A stretch of DNA of 64,000 nucleotides. Source: Dillenia suffruticosa. Taxonomy: Eukaryota; Streptophyta; Magnoliopsida; Dilleniales; Dilleniaceae. Made by a program: the position numbers and the translations under genes. The stretch lies in assembly GCA_033439265.1 (NCBI GenBank), contig JAVTVX010000017.1, positions 6,656,001 to 6,720,000 of the forward strand. Direction: 5' to 3'. Of this stretch, positions 1 through 17,130 are shown in pieces (positions within the stretch are counted from its first letter, which is position 1; each line of letters starts with the position of its first letter). The notes beneath the pieces are model-generated. The model did no database searches. It was given only the letters and a program-made list of their open reading frames with translations, and was not told the origin of the DNA.

Positions 1-770
1 CAAAAAAAAACCCCAAAAAAGAACATTTTGGGCATTTCTTCAAACACCTTATCTACTCCCATCCTATGGACGATACTCTCTTATAACTTTAAAAATTTTC
101 TCGACGCTGAGAATTTTCAATCTCTATCTCGATCAATAATTTTTACTCATCTAATCTTTGGAGAGAATTTCGAAATCAAAATGAGTTTTTTGTGTTGCGT
201 TGAGAGGAGAATTGGGTGTTTACATAGAAGTTTCAGGGGGTTAAGGGAGAGAAATGGCATGGGCAAGTGGTTGCGTCCGTGCCACCTGCCTATGCATGCA
301 GGGCCACGTAGTGCATGCGGGCGAGCTGGGTGCGATGCATTGTAGTGGGCACGAGCGCATCACGTGTGTGCGCACATGTGCACAACACGTATGAGATCCC
401 ATGCGAGCCCCAGTTTTCTTGTGCTTAAGTTCTCAGCACAAGAAACATATATTTTTCTGTGCTTTGGTTATAATTCTTATCATTACAAATAATTTTAAGT
501 ATATATATTAAAATGGTCGTTATACTTAACTTGTTGTGATCGTATGATACCAATGTATTTGAAGAGAAAGTTTTATAAAACCGTGATTAGATTTGCACTA
601 TTGTATGATATTGAGTGTTAAACTATTAAATAACAATAAAAATAAAAAATTGTTATAACAGAAATAAAACAGAAATAAAAATATTTAAATGGATGTGTGA
701 TAAAACTAAAAAAGATAAAATTAAAAATAAAGAGATTCGTAATAAATTGAAAATTAGTTCAATTATGGAT
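1..770. other. Unassigned left edge, no gene recognised
   Basis: I see no recognisable gene. Positions 28-345 are open on the + strand, but the predicted 105 residues resemble no family I know, and the GC-rich stretch at 240-420 is built of short GCATG/GTGC-type repeats rather than codon-like sequence. From 470 onwards the DNA is plain AT-rich spacer. Confidence 0.4.
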
Positions 771-774
771 AAAA

Positions 775-1010
775 TGTGAGAGTGTCGTCTGAGGTGATTT
801 GGACATGTGTTAAGAAGACCCACGGACGCACATGTTAGGAGAATCGAGAATTAAATATAGAGGATATAGTAAAACATATGGGTAGATCACTAAAAATTTG
901 GATGTAAATTTTTCGTAAAAATATGATAATTAAAAGTTTAAACGAGAAGATTACATTGGATAGAAATGAATGATATAAAAGAATCCGCACAATTTAAACT
1001 ATCATATTTT
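775..1010 (+). mobile_element. Decayed LINE-type reverse transcriptase C-terminal fragment
   Basis: Translating the + strand through stop codons gives the signature at the end of many plant non-LTR reverse transcriptases: a segment reading like RLRWFGHVLRRPTDAHVRR, then after a degenerate stretch LHWIEMNDIKESAQF, the usual 'dRneWkkrI..aD' tail. At least two stops interrupt the first motif and several lie between the two, so this is dead. The family assignment rests on the WFGHV-RRP-VRR motif spacing. No poly(A) tail or target-site duplication was found next to it. Confidence 0.65.
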
Positions 1011-1019
1011 AGATATACA

Positions 1020-2280
1020 TATATATTTATTTATTTATTTCTGATTTTTGATATTGAGTATTGATTTATTTATTTATTTATTTTGATTTATTTTTTATAT
1101 TTATTATTATTATTATTTTATTCATTTATTTTTATATTTATTTATTTATAATTATTTTTATATTTATCTCTCGTATCATCGATCTTAAATTATTAGGATT
1201 AACTCACTATTTGTTAATTATAGTTGTATCGTAAGATTGTTTATTTTATTTTATGCAAATGAGAACGACGATAATTGAGATGAATAGTATAGGTCCTGTT
1301 GTATTGAGCAGGCAGTAATTTCGCATCATTAATCAAAAGAACAAAATGCTCTCCACCTCGATATCCCCCCAAGTAACTCTTTTCTCCCAATTCTGGATCA
1401 CTTTTGAATTCGACCGGCTTTTTAACATGACCCTGCATACCTTTGCTCACTGTCTGACAAGGTTCTGATCGGTGGAGAGGGGGGGGGGGGTACCAATGTA
1501 CTCATCACCGTTGGATTTGATGAAATAGCGCTGCTTATGTTCAATCATTCCCCCTGCGATTTATGATTACCCTTTTTTCTCGGTTCACCTCAATTTATGA
1601 TTATCTATACAACTTGGGTGGGTGAACAATTTACTATATCCCCCACAAATGCAATCCTATATTAAATTAAATCATAGTTTCCAAAATTTCTATTTCATCT
1701 GCATCGTTTTTGCCTAGAAAAAGAAGAACTAAATCATTTTTTATATATAATTTCCTTTTGCCATTTAGGCCATTACAGCACTTACTCTCACTCCCAGAAT
1801 TCAAAGAATCAACACACTAGCACCATAATAAGCATGCACGCATATCTTCAAGTCCATTGTTGCTCCTCTCATTATGAATAAGTGAAAGTGCTAAAAGAGA
1901 CGGTAGCACCTTTGAGCCCTTTTAGCTATGACAATGTGCTGGTCAACCTCTAAAATTGATAGGTGAAAGTGTGTTTCATGTGCGTATATTTTATTTTCTT
2001 TTTGCCAAATTTGCTTATTTAGTACATCTTTACGATTTTCTTTTCCAATCATGATTTTGTTTCATGTATATAACCTTTTGTGTATAAGTAATAAATTGCT
2101 AATGAATATATATTTTTTTATTATATTATTTTTCGTAATATAATGTCATACAAAATTATGTAAAACTTATAAAATGCTAATTTCATGTAGAAAAAATATA
2201 TATATATATATATATATATATTTATGTTTCTTCATATCTTATGAAAAATGATGAATCTGGGAAAGGAAGACAGAAGTGGG
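1020..2280. other. AT-rich intergenic spacer with simple repeats
   Basis: Contains TTTA/TTAT-rich low-complexity DNA (1,020-1,180), a G run near 1,482-1,490 and a TA microsatellite (about 2,197-2,221). A 69-codon open frame on the minus strand (1,241-1,450) could be a fragment of an old gene but matches no family I recognise. No supported gene. Confidence 0.5.
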
Positions 2281-2292
2281 AGGCTTCTACCA

Positions 2293-2770
2293 AGTGTTAT
2301 TAAAATCGGACCGAACCGTCGGTTCAACCGGTTCAACCCTTCTTTTAACAATTTTGCGGTTCGGTTAAATAAAAATACCGTTTTACAATTGAACCGGACT
2401 GAACCGCGGTTGAACCGTGGTTCAACCGTGAACCGAGATTGAACCGTCGGTTTTAAAAAACCGCAGTTTAGGGTTAAAACCTAAAAAATATTTTTTTTAA
2501 GATTTTTTTTATTTTTTTAAATTTCTATGAGATGTGAAACTATCAATTTTTGATATTATGATTTTAATTTATATTATATATGATTTTATAATTTAATTAT
2601 TTAGTTCTTAATTATCAATATAAGTTTTAAAAATAATTATTGATTATATATATATATATTTAATTATTATTAAAAAATCAGCGGTTCGACCATATTGATC
2701 CACGGTCCAATCAGTTCAACCATATTTTTAAATTTTACGGGTCAATACACGGTACGATTCTGATAACATT
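2293..2770. mobile_element. Mutator-like MITE rich in GGTTCAACCG motifs
   Basis: A 478-bp element is flanked by identical 10-bp direct repeats GCTTCTACCA at 2,283-2,292 and 2,771-2,780, the size expected of a Mutator target-site duplication. The ends are imperfect inverted repeats of about 20 bp: the left begins AGTGTTATTAAAATCGGACC and the right, read in reverse complement, begins AATGTTATCAGAATCGTACC. The left interior is packed with overlapping GGTTCAACCG/GAACCG inverted motifs, so it can fold strongly. There is no transposase, so it is non-autonomous. It ends about 350 bp upstream of the PIN6-like start codon and so sits in that gene's promoter region. An open frame at 2,248-2,442 is only a by-product of the repeat. 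Confidence 0.8.
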
Positions 2771-3089
2771 GCTTCTACCACATAAGATATACACGAGGGA
2801 CGACATCCGGGAGAATATATTTTAATGACCAAAAGTTCTCCGGCGGAGATACGAAGAGCCATCAAATACATCCAAAGCTAACCATATTTTCTCTATTTTA
2901 TAATAATTAGAAGAAAAGCTTCTGGCTTGACTAGAAATAAGAAAAAGAGAATTTGATTGTCTATTTAATAATGACAAAGGGCAAGCTTGTCCATAAGTCT
3001 CCTACATATAGAGCCCCTGCAGCGGCAGCTCTTCCTCATTTTCACATGCCACCCTAGAGGTTAAAACCAAGAAGAAAATTAGATAAATA

Positions 3090-3091
<2 letters not shown>

Positions 3092-3122
<31 letters not shown>
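3092..3122. repeat. (GA)n microsatellite in the PIN6 5' leader
   Basis: About 15 GA units end two bases before the PIN6-like ATG, so they lie in the presumed 5' UTR. GA tracts are common in plant leaders and can bind GAGA-type BPC proteins; any effect here is inference. Confidence 0.85.
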
Positions 3123-3124
<2 letters not shown>

Positions 3125-3126
<2 letters not shown>

Positions 3127-5999
3127 GATAAGTGGAAGTGATTTCTACAAGGTGATGTGTGCAATGGTACCCTTATACTTTGCAATGTTAATTGCGTATG
3201 CCTCGGTGAAATGGTGGAAGATCTTCACACCGGAGCAGTGCTCCGGCATCAACCGATTCGTGGCTGTTTTCGCCGTCCCAGTCTTGTCTTTCCACTTCAT
3301 ATCCCAAAACAATCCATACCAAATGGACACCAAATTCATATTAGCTGATACAATCTCTAAAGTCCTGGTCCTTGCTTTGCTCTCCTTGTGGACTTTGTTT
3401 CTCAATGGTAGTTTGGATTGGCTCATCACTCTCTTCTCACTGGCCACTTTGCCCAACACTCTTGTCATGGGCATTCCTTTGCTGAAGGCCATGTATGGTG
3501 ACTTCACTCAGAGCCTTATGGTCCAACTAGTTGTTCTTCAATGCATCATCTGGTATGTTTATCTCACTCTACATGCTATCTTATCCCCCTCCCCTCCCCG
3601 GTTTTAACATAAAATAAAGATCAGAACATTTTTGAGTTCTTTGGTCTAGCTCCTCCACCCTCCCCTCTAAAAAAGTTTTAAAAATTTTCTTAATGACAAA
3701 GTTATGAGTATTATATTTGTAAACGTACTAGCTTAAGGGATGCCCCTTGTTCAATATTGCATTTCACAACACATTTTAGTTACAAAAATGAATGTTTATA
3801 CCGACCACGCGTTCTTTTTTTTTTTTCCTCTAAATTTTCTCAGGCACATTCATCATTAGCTAACATAGGTCCAAATAATAATGCAGGTACACCCTATTGC
3901 TCTTTCTATTCGAGTACAGAGCAGCTTCAATACTAATCCAAACCCAATTTCCGGGTCAAACTGCAGCATCTATCACCAAATTCGAAATTGACAACGACGT
4001 AATCTCTCTTGATGGGCGGGACCCACTGAGGACCGAATCAGAAATCGACGGTGATGGACACATCCACGTCCGCATCAGAAAATCCACGTCGTCCGTTCCT
4101 GAATCTGCCTTATCATCCTCCATGGGACTCACCCCCCGCGCATCTAACCTCTCCGGCGCCGAAATCTACTCCGTCCAGACTCCCGCTCACCACCATCATC
4201 TCGGAAACTCCGACATTATATTCGGGAACTCCGAGGTTGCGTTCGGGTACCGCTCGACGAGTCCAAGGTTGTCGGGATACGCGTCGTCGGATGCCTACTC
4301 GCTTCAGCCGACACCGAGGGCTTCAAATTTTAATGAGATGGATACTGCGACGGTGACGACGGCGAATACGCCGATCTGGGTCAGGTCTCCCGTAGCCGGT
4401 AAAGTTTTTCGGCAGCCGTCTCCGGTCCTCTCCGGCATGAAGATGGTGTGGGAATCGCATGTTGAGAAAGGCCAAGTTGGACAAGCGTGCAACAAAGATG
4501 TAATTGGAGGTACACTGTTTTCTGAATTCTGATTGCTTTGTCTAGATTTTTGTAGACAATTTAACTACTGTAAAATTCAATTCTCGGGGCTTGCTCTTTT
4601 ATTTTGTTTTTTAATTTGTTTCACGTAAAAACAAGTATTTGAATCGGTAGAGAGCAGAGGATTTGGAAATGACAAACAGAGAAGCAGCTTTTCTGGGTGG
4701 GGTTGTACGGTTTGTCCCCAAATTTCGGGTACATGGTCTTCAGTCCATGACCTCACATATACATTGCTTAATTGTCAGGGCCCTAGTTCTGTTTATTCCA
4801 CTTCTCCTTCTGTTACTCTCATTTCCTTCTAATTTCTCTGATTTTTTAATTGAGATATAATAATTTGTCATTTGGGTTTATGATTTTTTCCCTTTTTTTC
4901 GCAGAGAAAGATCTAAGTTTTAGAGATAGCTCAAAATTTCCAATGACCAACGAAACAGAGCAGAAGGGAACAGAGACGGGCCAGGCAATGCCAAATCCAC
5001 TTGTGATGCTGAGGCTGATTCTTATCATGGTGGGAAGAAAACTTTCTCGCAATCCAAACACGTACTCCAGTGTCTTAGGACTTCTCTGGTCTCTCATTTC
5101 ATTCAAGTGAGTTTTGGAGTAATGCTTATGATTTAGATCAAATTTAATGAAAACTTGGTTGACTAATTCCTTCTTTAAATGATCAGATGGAATGTTGGAA
5201 TGCCAAGCTTGGTTAAGTATTCAATCAAAATAATTTCAGATGCCGGTCTTGGTATGGCTATGTTCAGCCTAGGTACTCATTCTGATTAGTGTGTGTAGAT
5301 TGAGGGCTTACACTAAAATTTTCTTTAGTATTATCTTCATTCCAAACATATATTATGGCAGGGTTGTTCATGGCACTTCAACCCCGCATAATTGCTTGTG
5401 GCGCGAAAATAGCAACCATAGGGATGGCTATTCGCTTTCTAAGTGGACCTACACTCATGTCTATAGCATCTATTGTTGTTGGAATGAGGGGAATCAAGCT
5501 TCACGCTGCAATTGTTCAGGTGTAATACTGAATGATTTTTGTACAAATTTTGGACATGGAAACGAGGATTAACATTTCTTAGGGTATGGATTTCAGGCAG
5601 CTCTACCACAAGGGATTGTACCCTTTGTATTTGCTAGAGAGTATGGATTACATCCAGACATTCTCAGTACCGGGTAATTTCCTTTTCTTCTGATTTAGGC
5701 TCCACAGATCGAAAATGTCAATAATCAAATTTATGAGTTTTTTGGGGGTTAAAAAAATCTCAAATGTGCTATTTAATAATCAGATAAAAAAATCATATAT
5801 TATATCGTTTAGTTTAACATTCCCATGTCCTTTCTGGTCTAATATATGTTGCGATATGGAGAGTGAAATGTGGTAATGGTTGTGGAGCATGCTTAAAATC
5901 TTATAAACTAACTGAATATTACTTATTTGCAGGGTGATCTTTGGCATGCTAGTATCCTTGCCTGTGACCCTCCTCTACTACATATTGTTAGGCCTATGA
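3125..5999 (+). CDS. PIN6: PIN6-type auxin efflux carrier, seven exons, complete
   Basis: Exons: 3125-3552, 3887-4509, 4905-5106, 5187-5272, 5362-5519, 5597-5673 and 5933-5999. All introns are GT-AG, and the joined length of 1,641 nt gives an uninterrupted 546-residue protein. It is a membrane transporter of auxin (indole-3-acetate). An N-terminal hydrophobic block (residues 1 to about 165) starts with [17 protein letters not shown] central hydrophilic loop follows (about 165-385), then a C-terminal hydrophobic block containing NPNTYSS (400-406) and ending in LLYYILLGL. The loop is of intermediate length and carries two TPRAS motifs (225-229 and 285-289), the type phosphorylated by PINOID/D6-class kinases in canonical PINs. 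From memory, ISLDG-DPLRTE and [22 protein letters not shown] match Arabidopsis PIN6 (about 570 aa) best. PIN6 is reported at both ER and plasma membrane. The start is the first ATG after the GA tract. A weak TATA-like CATATA lies near 3,004-3,010. Confidence 0.95.
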
Positions 6000-12708
<6,709 letters not shown>

Positions 12709-13906
12709 GTGTTAACATCATGGTGTTACCTAGGTGCTTCTAGCAGACAATAAAAGGAGGATAAAATCATGTACTAGTTCATGCATGTGAAATGAAGTAG
12801 CTTGTGTTATTACGATAAGATGTTTTGCCGTATTCCTTGGTAATTGGCTTAACGAATACTCTTGTGCTTTCCTCAAGAGTTGTTGCTGTTGAATATAAGT
12901 ACCGAGTACCTGAATTATTGGCTAACCAAGCAGCGGCAGGCGTTTTTGTTAAACAGAATAACTTTATGTATCATGTCAGAGGTTCCATTTTAAGACTTAC
13001 ATAACTCTGTATCATCGAAAAATGAAGAGTAGGATTAAGGGGTAATTCCAACTTTTTGAAAAGTGATGTCTAAGCAATTGATCTATGGGCAAAATTAGGG
13101 TGCATCCGGATAATGTTATGTCTGTAATTTTCATAATAAAGGACTGGTAGTCCTTTTCCACACGGGATAGGAACGCCGTGAACATCGAAAAAGATCATCT
13201 ATTTCTTTTTTTTTTTCAAGAAAAAAAAGTTAATTGAAACATGATCTATGATGTATAAAGAGTGGAAAAGCGCACAAGACCATATTTAGACAAGAAATTT
13301 CTGCTTACCTTTGGTAACCAGAATAAAAATAGTAATGTTTAATGGATTAAATATATTAAAATATATTGTTGTGCGGATGCAATTTTTTCTTTTTTTTTTG
13401 TTATACAAAAATTCAAACTTTAGATCTCAGATTTAGAAGAGAGAAATTGTGATCACCAAATTAAAATTTAAATCCTAAATTTCATGATTGAATGAGAAAG
13501 ATTATGACCACCAACCTATCCTTATCCTAAGGGGAGAATGCATCTTCTTCCTTGTGTGTCTATCTCCTTCCGTATACCGTTAACCAAATAGCTCCTACTC
13601 ATTTATTGTCATCTTTCTTTAAAAACTCTCCATTAATTAACCCAATCCAAATATGTAAATTTCCAAACAACCAAACTTCATAACAATGTCTAAAAGTGGC
13701 ATAAAATTTTATCAAAATTTGGAAGTTATTGACTAATGATTAAATTGTTTTGTTGACATTATATGTTCGTAAATTTTAAAACTGTAAATCATTTTTTATT
13801 TTATTTCTGTTAAAAGGTTTTTATTTGGAAAGTTTCCTAGTCCGAATGACGATTTTTATTAATTAAAAAAATGAAAATCCAGCATGTCACATTGCTATTG
13901 GCCAGT
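12709..13906. other. Spacer between ADH pseudogene and duplicated region
   Basis: No gene seen. About 13,540-13,700 is the left edge of similarity to the second duplication copy, matching about 41,480-41,690. Confidence 0.5.
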
Positions 13907-16130
13907 CTACAACAAAAGCTCCTTATTGAAAATCCAACTAAACTTAACACCCCGAGGCTGCAGCCCACGGGCACGTTTATCTGCCCTCTCTTCCAGCTTC
14001 CTAATCGTCGGCGACAGAGCACACACAAAATCCTGCACCTTTCTGCCCTCATCGTTCAATCCTTCCATCTTCTCTAATCTCCACCGTCCAACGAAAAACT
14101 CCAGAATATCCGCGTAATCCGAAGCCGTATACACCCCAATCTGCTGCGCCGCGGCAGAAAAATGTTGGAAAAGCGACGGATCAACGCCGTCTGCCATCAG
14201 ATGAGCTGGCATTGTGATCTTCTTCTTCATCATGTCAGCGATGGCCAGGATTGCTCCTTTGGGGTCCACTTCTAGAAGCTTCTCGACGGTGAGGGAGTAA
14301 GCGCTTTCATCACGCCTTTCGTCGGATGCATCGTCGGATGCAATAGAACCGCAGACTTTGGCGAGTACTGGATCACCGCTCTCTTTGGCGAGTCGGGCCG
14401 TGTTGCCGTGTGACACGAACGTGGCCCGTTCTTGGAAGGAAGTGTAGACGAGGCCCAAATGGGGGTTGTTCTCTGTTCTTACATCCTGTAAAAATATGTT
14501 ACACCCAAACCAATTTTTTTTTGTTACGTCTTAAAGGAAAAATAAATATTATTATTAAAAGCGTGAAAACGTAGGAGACCGAAAGGAGAAAAATAAAAAA
14601 CATATGTGCCCAAATAACTCAAAGTAAATCATTGAGATTTGAAACAACCTAAATTCAAGGTAAAATCTATGAAAATTTTAAAAAATATATGTTATTTCTA
14701 AATTCATATGTTATTCGGGTACAATTTCTTGGGATTTATTTCTATTTGATTTTATTTTACTCAAAAAATTTTTTAATTTAAAATTCACGTTATATTAATA
14801 AATTTTTCTTCCGGTCCACTTGACCTCAACTGACCCCTCCCCTCGACGGGTTTAAAAGGCAAGTGGAGTTAATTTTTTTATTTAAAAAAGGAAAAATTAA
14901 ATTTTGTTTCCTATGAGAAATGAATAAAATTAATAGATTTATTTGATGCCGATGAGATTTGGCTTAAATGGCACATTCCTCCCTTCTCGATGTAATATGA
15001 TCGGTTCGATCCCCAATATGCAAAAAAAAATTAGACTTATTTGATTTAAGATATATAGGAAAGGGGAGAACCAAATCTAACCAACCCAAATTTGTAAATA
15101 GAAACAATGAAAGAGTAGAAACCTCGTAGGCAAAAATCAATCCTATGGCTTACTCCATTGTTGCAATCTTGAGTAGTCTTCTCTTAATTCTGTTCAAATT
15201 TGAATTATTCTGCCGACGGTCATTGAACATTGCTAGGAAGTTAAGAAAATGAATCCTGGCGTCTTCGTGAAATGATTTGGGTACTAATGTAATTTAATCA
15301 AAACATGCATGCACATTTTGTAACGTTTTAGGAGTGCCGCTCACCATTCCTGCTCCAATCAAAAACTGCACCGTCCTCTCAATCATGACCATATCGACCC
15401 GACCCGAAAGATACAAGTAGGTTCGGAGAAGATCCCCATGCCGATTCTCTTCCGCAGACCAGGCCCGGAGCCATTGGGCCCATGGGCTTAGGCTCGCTCC
15501 GGTCTCATCGCGAATCCCATCATGAGCATTAAACCATGTTTGATAAGTTGGAAGAGCGTCTTCAGTGATCATATTGCCAACGAGCACCACAATGTACTCG
15601 TCGGGTAAATGGGCCGTTCTCTCACGCAAGCCAGGACCTGATCCACGAATTCTTCTTTCGGCAATGATCGGTCGGGTAGGAAATCGTTGGCTGCCAGCAT
15701 TTGTCCACGGGCTTGACCAGTGGGAGGACAAATTGTGTGGCCCAATTCTCTAGTGACTTGATTTGGGTCCCATGTCTATTTAGGCCTTTGTCCTGATTAA
15801 TCCGGATCGACTGTTATAGTGATTTCTGTTCGGATGACGGATCTCCCAACGAGTAACACTCCATACATATGAGGGACCGATACTCCCAACAGAAGTAAAA
15901 TCTCAATCATGTTTAAGAAAATTTAACCCCACGTTCAGTTGAATTAACCCACGTTGGTTTAGTGACCACATGATTTCAGCTTTTTCTGGGTGCATTGAGT
16001 GCTTCACTTGTGGGCGGTGCGCAGAAACAGCCACGGAGGAGATGGATCGGGCTCGGCGGTGCTGCATCAGATTCCAGCCATTTGATAGGAGTGGGATTGT
16101 GTGTGTGGGGAAGTAGACTGATGACTGCAT
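13907..16130 (-). pseudogene. Acyl-ACP desaturase pseudogene, copy 1
   Basis: The family is plastid stearoyl-ACP delta-9 desaturase, a soluble di-iron enzyme that uses ferredoxin. Pieces on the minus strand: transit peptide and HSMHPEKAEI (16130-15972); exon 2 to IGAGM (about 15760-15345); exon 3, from [22 protein letters not shown] to the C-terminus [11 protein letters not shown] (14485-13907). Ligand motifs [14 protein letters not shown] and EENRHGD persist. Lesions: a 211-bp SINE-like insertion in the coding sequence (15761-15971); one-base deletions shifting frame (about 15,628, where copy 2 has an extra A, and one in the CWQP-NDF segment); and in exon 3 a 9-bp tandem duplication giving [11 protein letters not shown] instead of SDERRHE, which replaces a di-iron histidine by aspartate. 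Copy 2 at 41.7-43.8 kb is the closest relative. Confidence 0.92.
15761..15971 (-). mobile_element. SINE-like insertion inside desaturase copy 1
   Basis: About 211 bp interrupts the coding order [10 protein letters not shown] that is continuous in desaturase copy 3. Read on the minus strand it starts with a tRNA-like head (GTGGGTTAATTCAACTGAAC, a degraded A-box) followed by GAGATTTTACTTCT at the B-box position. It then has the body shared with the element at 16,574-16,790 (GTTGGGAGTATCG, GGATTAATC). AAATC occurs at both junctions, a possible short target duplication. No poly(A) remains. Confidence 0.6.
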
Positions 16131-16221
16131 GTCTCTGCCGCTCTCTCTCTCTCTTTGCTGAATGCGCTGAATACCCAATAAAATATGATGGTGCTCATTA
16201 ATAATAGTCGAAACCAACTGT

Positions 16222-16382
16222 CAGATAGGTCTGTTGGTTCAGAAATTGACGCCCCTTAACTATAGTCAGAAGTTCGATCTCCCATAGAAACGAAAAAATC
16301 AGCGTTGTGAGACCCAGATTAATCAGAATGAAACCCCGAATATTAGGTTGGTGGTTTAGTTATGGTACCAATAAAAAAAAAA
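16222..16382 (+). mobile_element. SINE with 12-bp target-site duplication
   Basis: A 161-bp insertion is flanked by GAAACCAACTGT (16,210-16,221) and GAAACCAACCGT (16,383-16,394). It contains a Pol III B-box-like AGTTCGATCTCC near 16,271, the GATTAATCAGAATGAAACCCC body shared with other copies here, and a terminal A tract (AATAAAAAAAAAA). The corresponding place in unit 3 (about 43,995) has a single uninterrupted copy of the flank, so this insertion is younger than the duplication. Confidence 0.75.
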
Positions 16383-16573
16383 GAAACCAACCGTTAGACC
16401 TCTTGGTTTGTTAAAATTACTTAAGTACTATTGCAAATTGCAAGATATATCCTTTTAGTTGATCCGCAAAATTATTGCGTCGAGGGTAATTTCACCAAGT
16501 TTGAATAGTAGTAGGCAGTGGTTTGAGAGAGAGAGAGAGAGAGCGAGAGAGTTGGAAGGATTTGGGAGAAGTG

Positions 16574-16790
16574 TTTTTTTTTTTTTTTTTTTGTATCGTG
16601 TTAGACACCATCCGATATCTGAAATTTTATGCCGATTAATTTAGACCGACCACTGTAGTAGCTCCTTTCGGAGGGCGGATCTCCCAACGAGGAACGCTCG
16701 TACACATGAGGGCTCGATACTCCCAGCGGGAGTTGAATATCGGTCATATTTAAGAATACTCAACCCCACATCCAGTTGAGCCAACTCACG
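16574..16790 (-). mobile_element. tRNA-derived SINE, minus strand
   Basis: On the minus strand the element starts with TTGGCTCAACTGGATGTGG (A-box consensus TRGCNNARYNGG). A B-box-like ATATTCAACTCCC follows about 40 bp later, then the family body, and it ends in a long A tract (T run 16,574-16,592 on +). The same body lies inside two of the desaturase pseudogenes. No clear target duplication seen. Confidence 0.65.
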
Positions 16791-17130
16791 TTTGTGAGAA
16801 AGAGGTGTTTTTACCACTCTTTTGGTTAAATAGTTGGACATTCTATCCTTTTTGACTATAGGTGTCAAGTTCGAGACCTGAAAATGAAAAAAAATGATTT
16901 TAGAGAACTAGCCCCTTAATGGGTTAGTATTTAGAGTGGATTAATCAAATGAAATCCAAATATCGATTGGTTTAATGTTAAGAAAAAAAAGAGAAAAGAA
17001 GAGAGACGTTTAAATATTGAAATAATAAATTTTTTAAGGGTTTAAATTAAGGAAAAGAAAGGGCAGAAAGAGATTAAAGCCCTTAGGTTTAAATTGTAGT
17101 TGTCCACGTGTTCTAGTCCCATAAATAGGG

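Noticed and set aside
1241..1450. 69-codon minus-strand frame with a HFVLLINDAKLLP stretch
   Set aside because: Protein-like, but I could not place it in any family and no splice-linked exons were visible. Left in the spacer description only.
2248..2442. 64-codon + strand frame (asparagine/arginine rich)
   Set aside because: It is a translation of the GGTTCAACCG repeats of the MITE.
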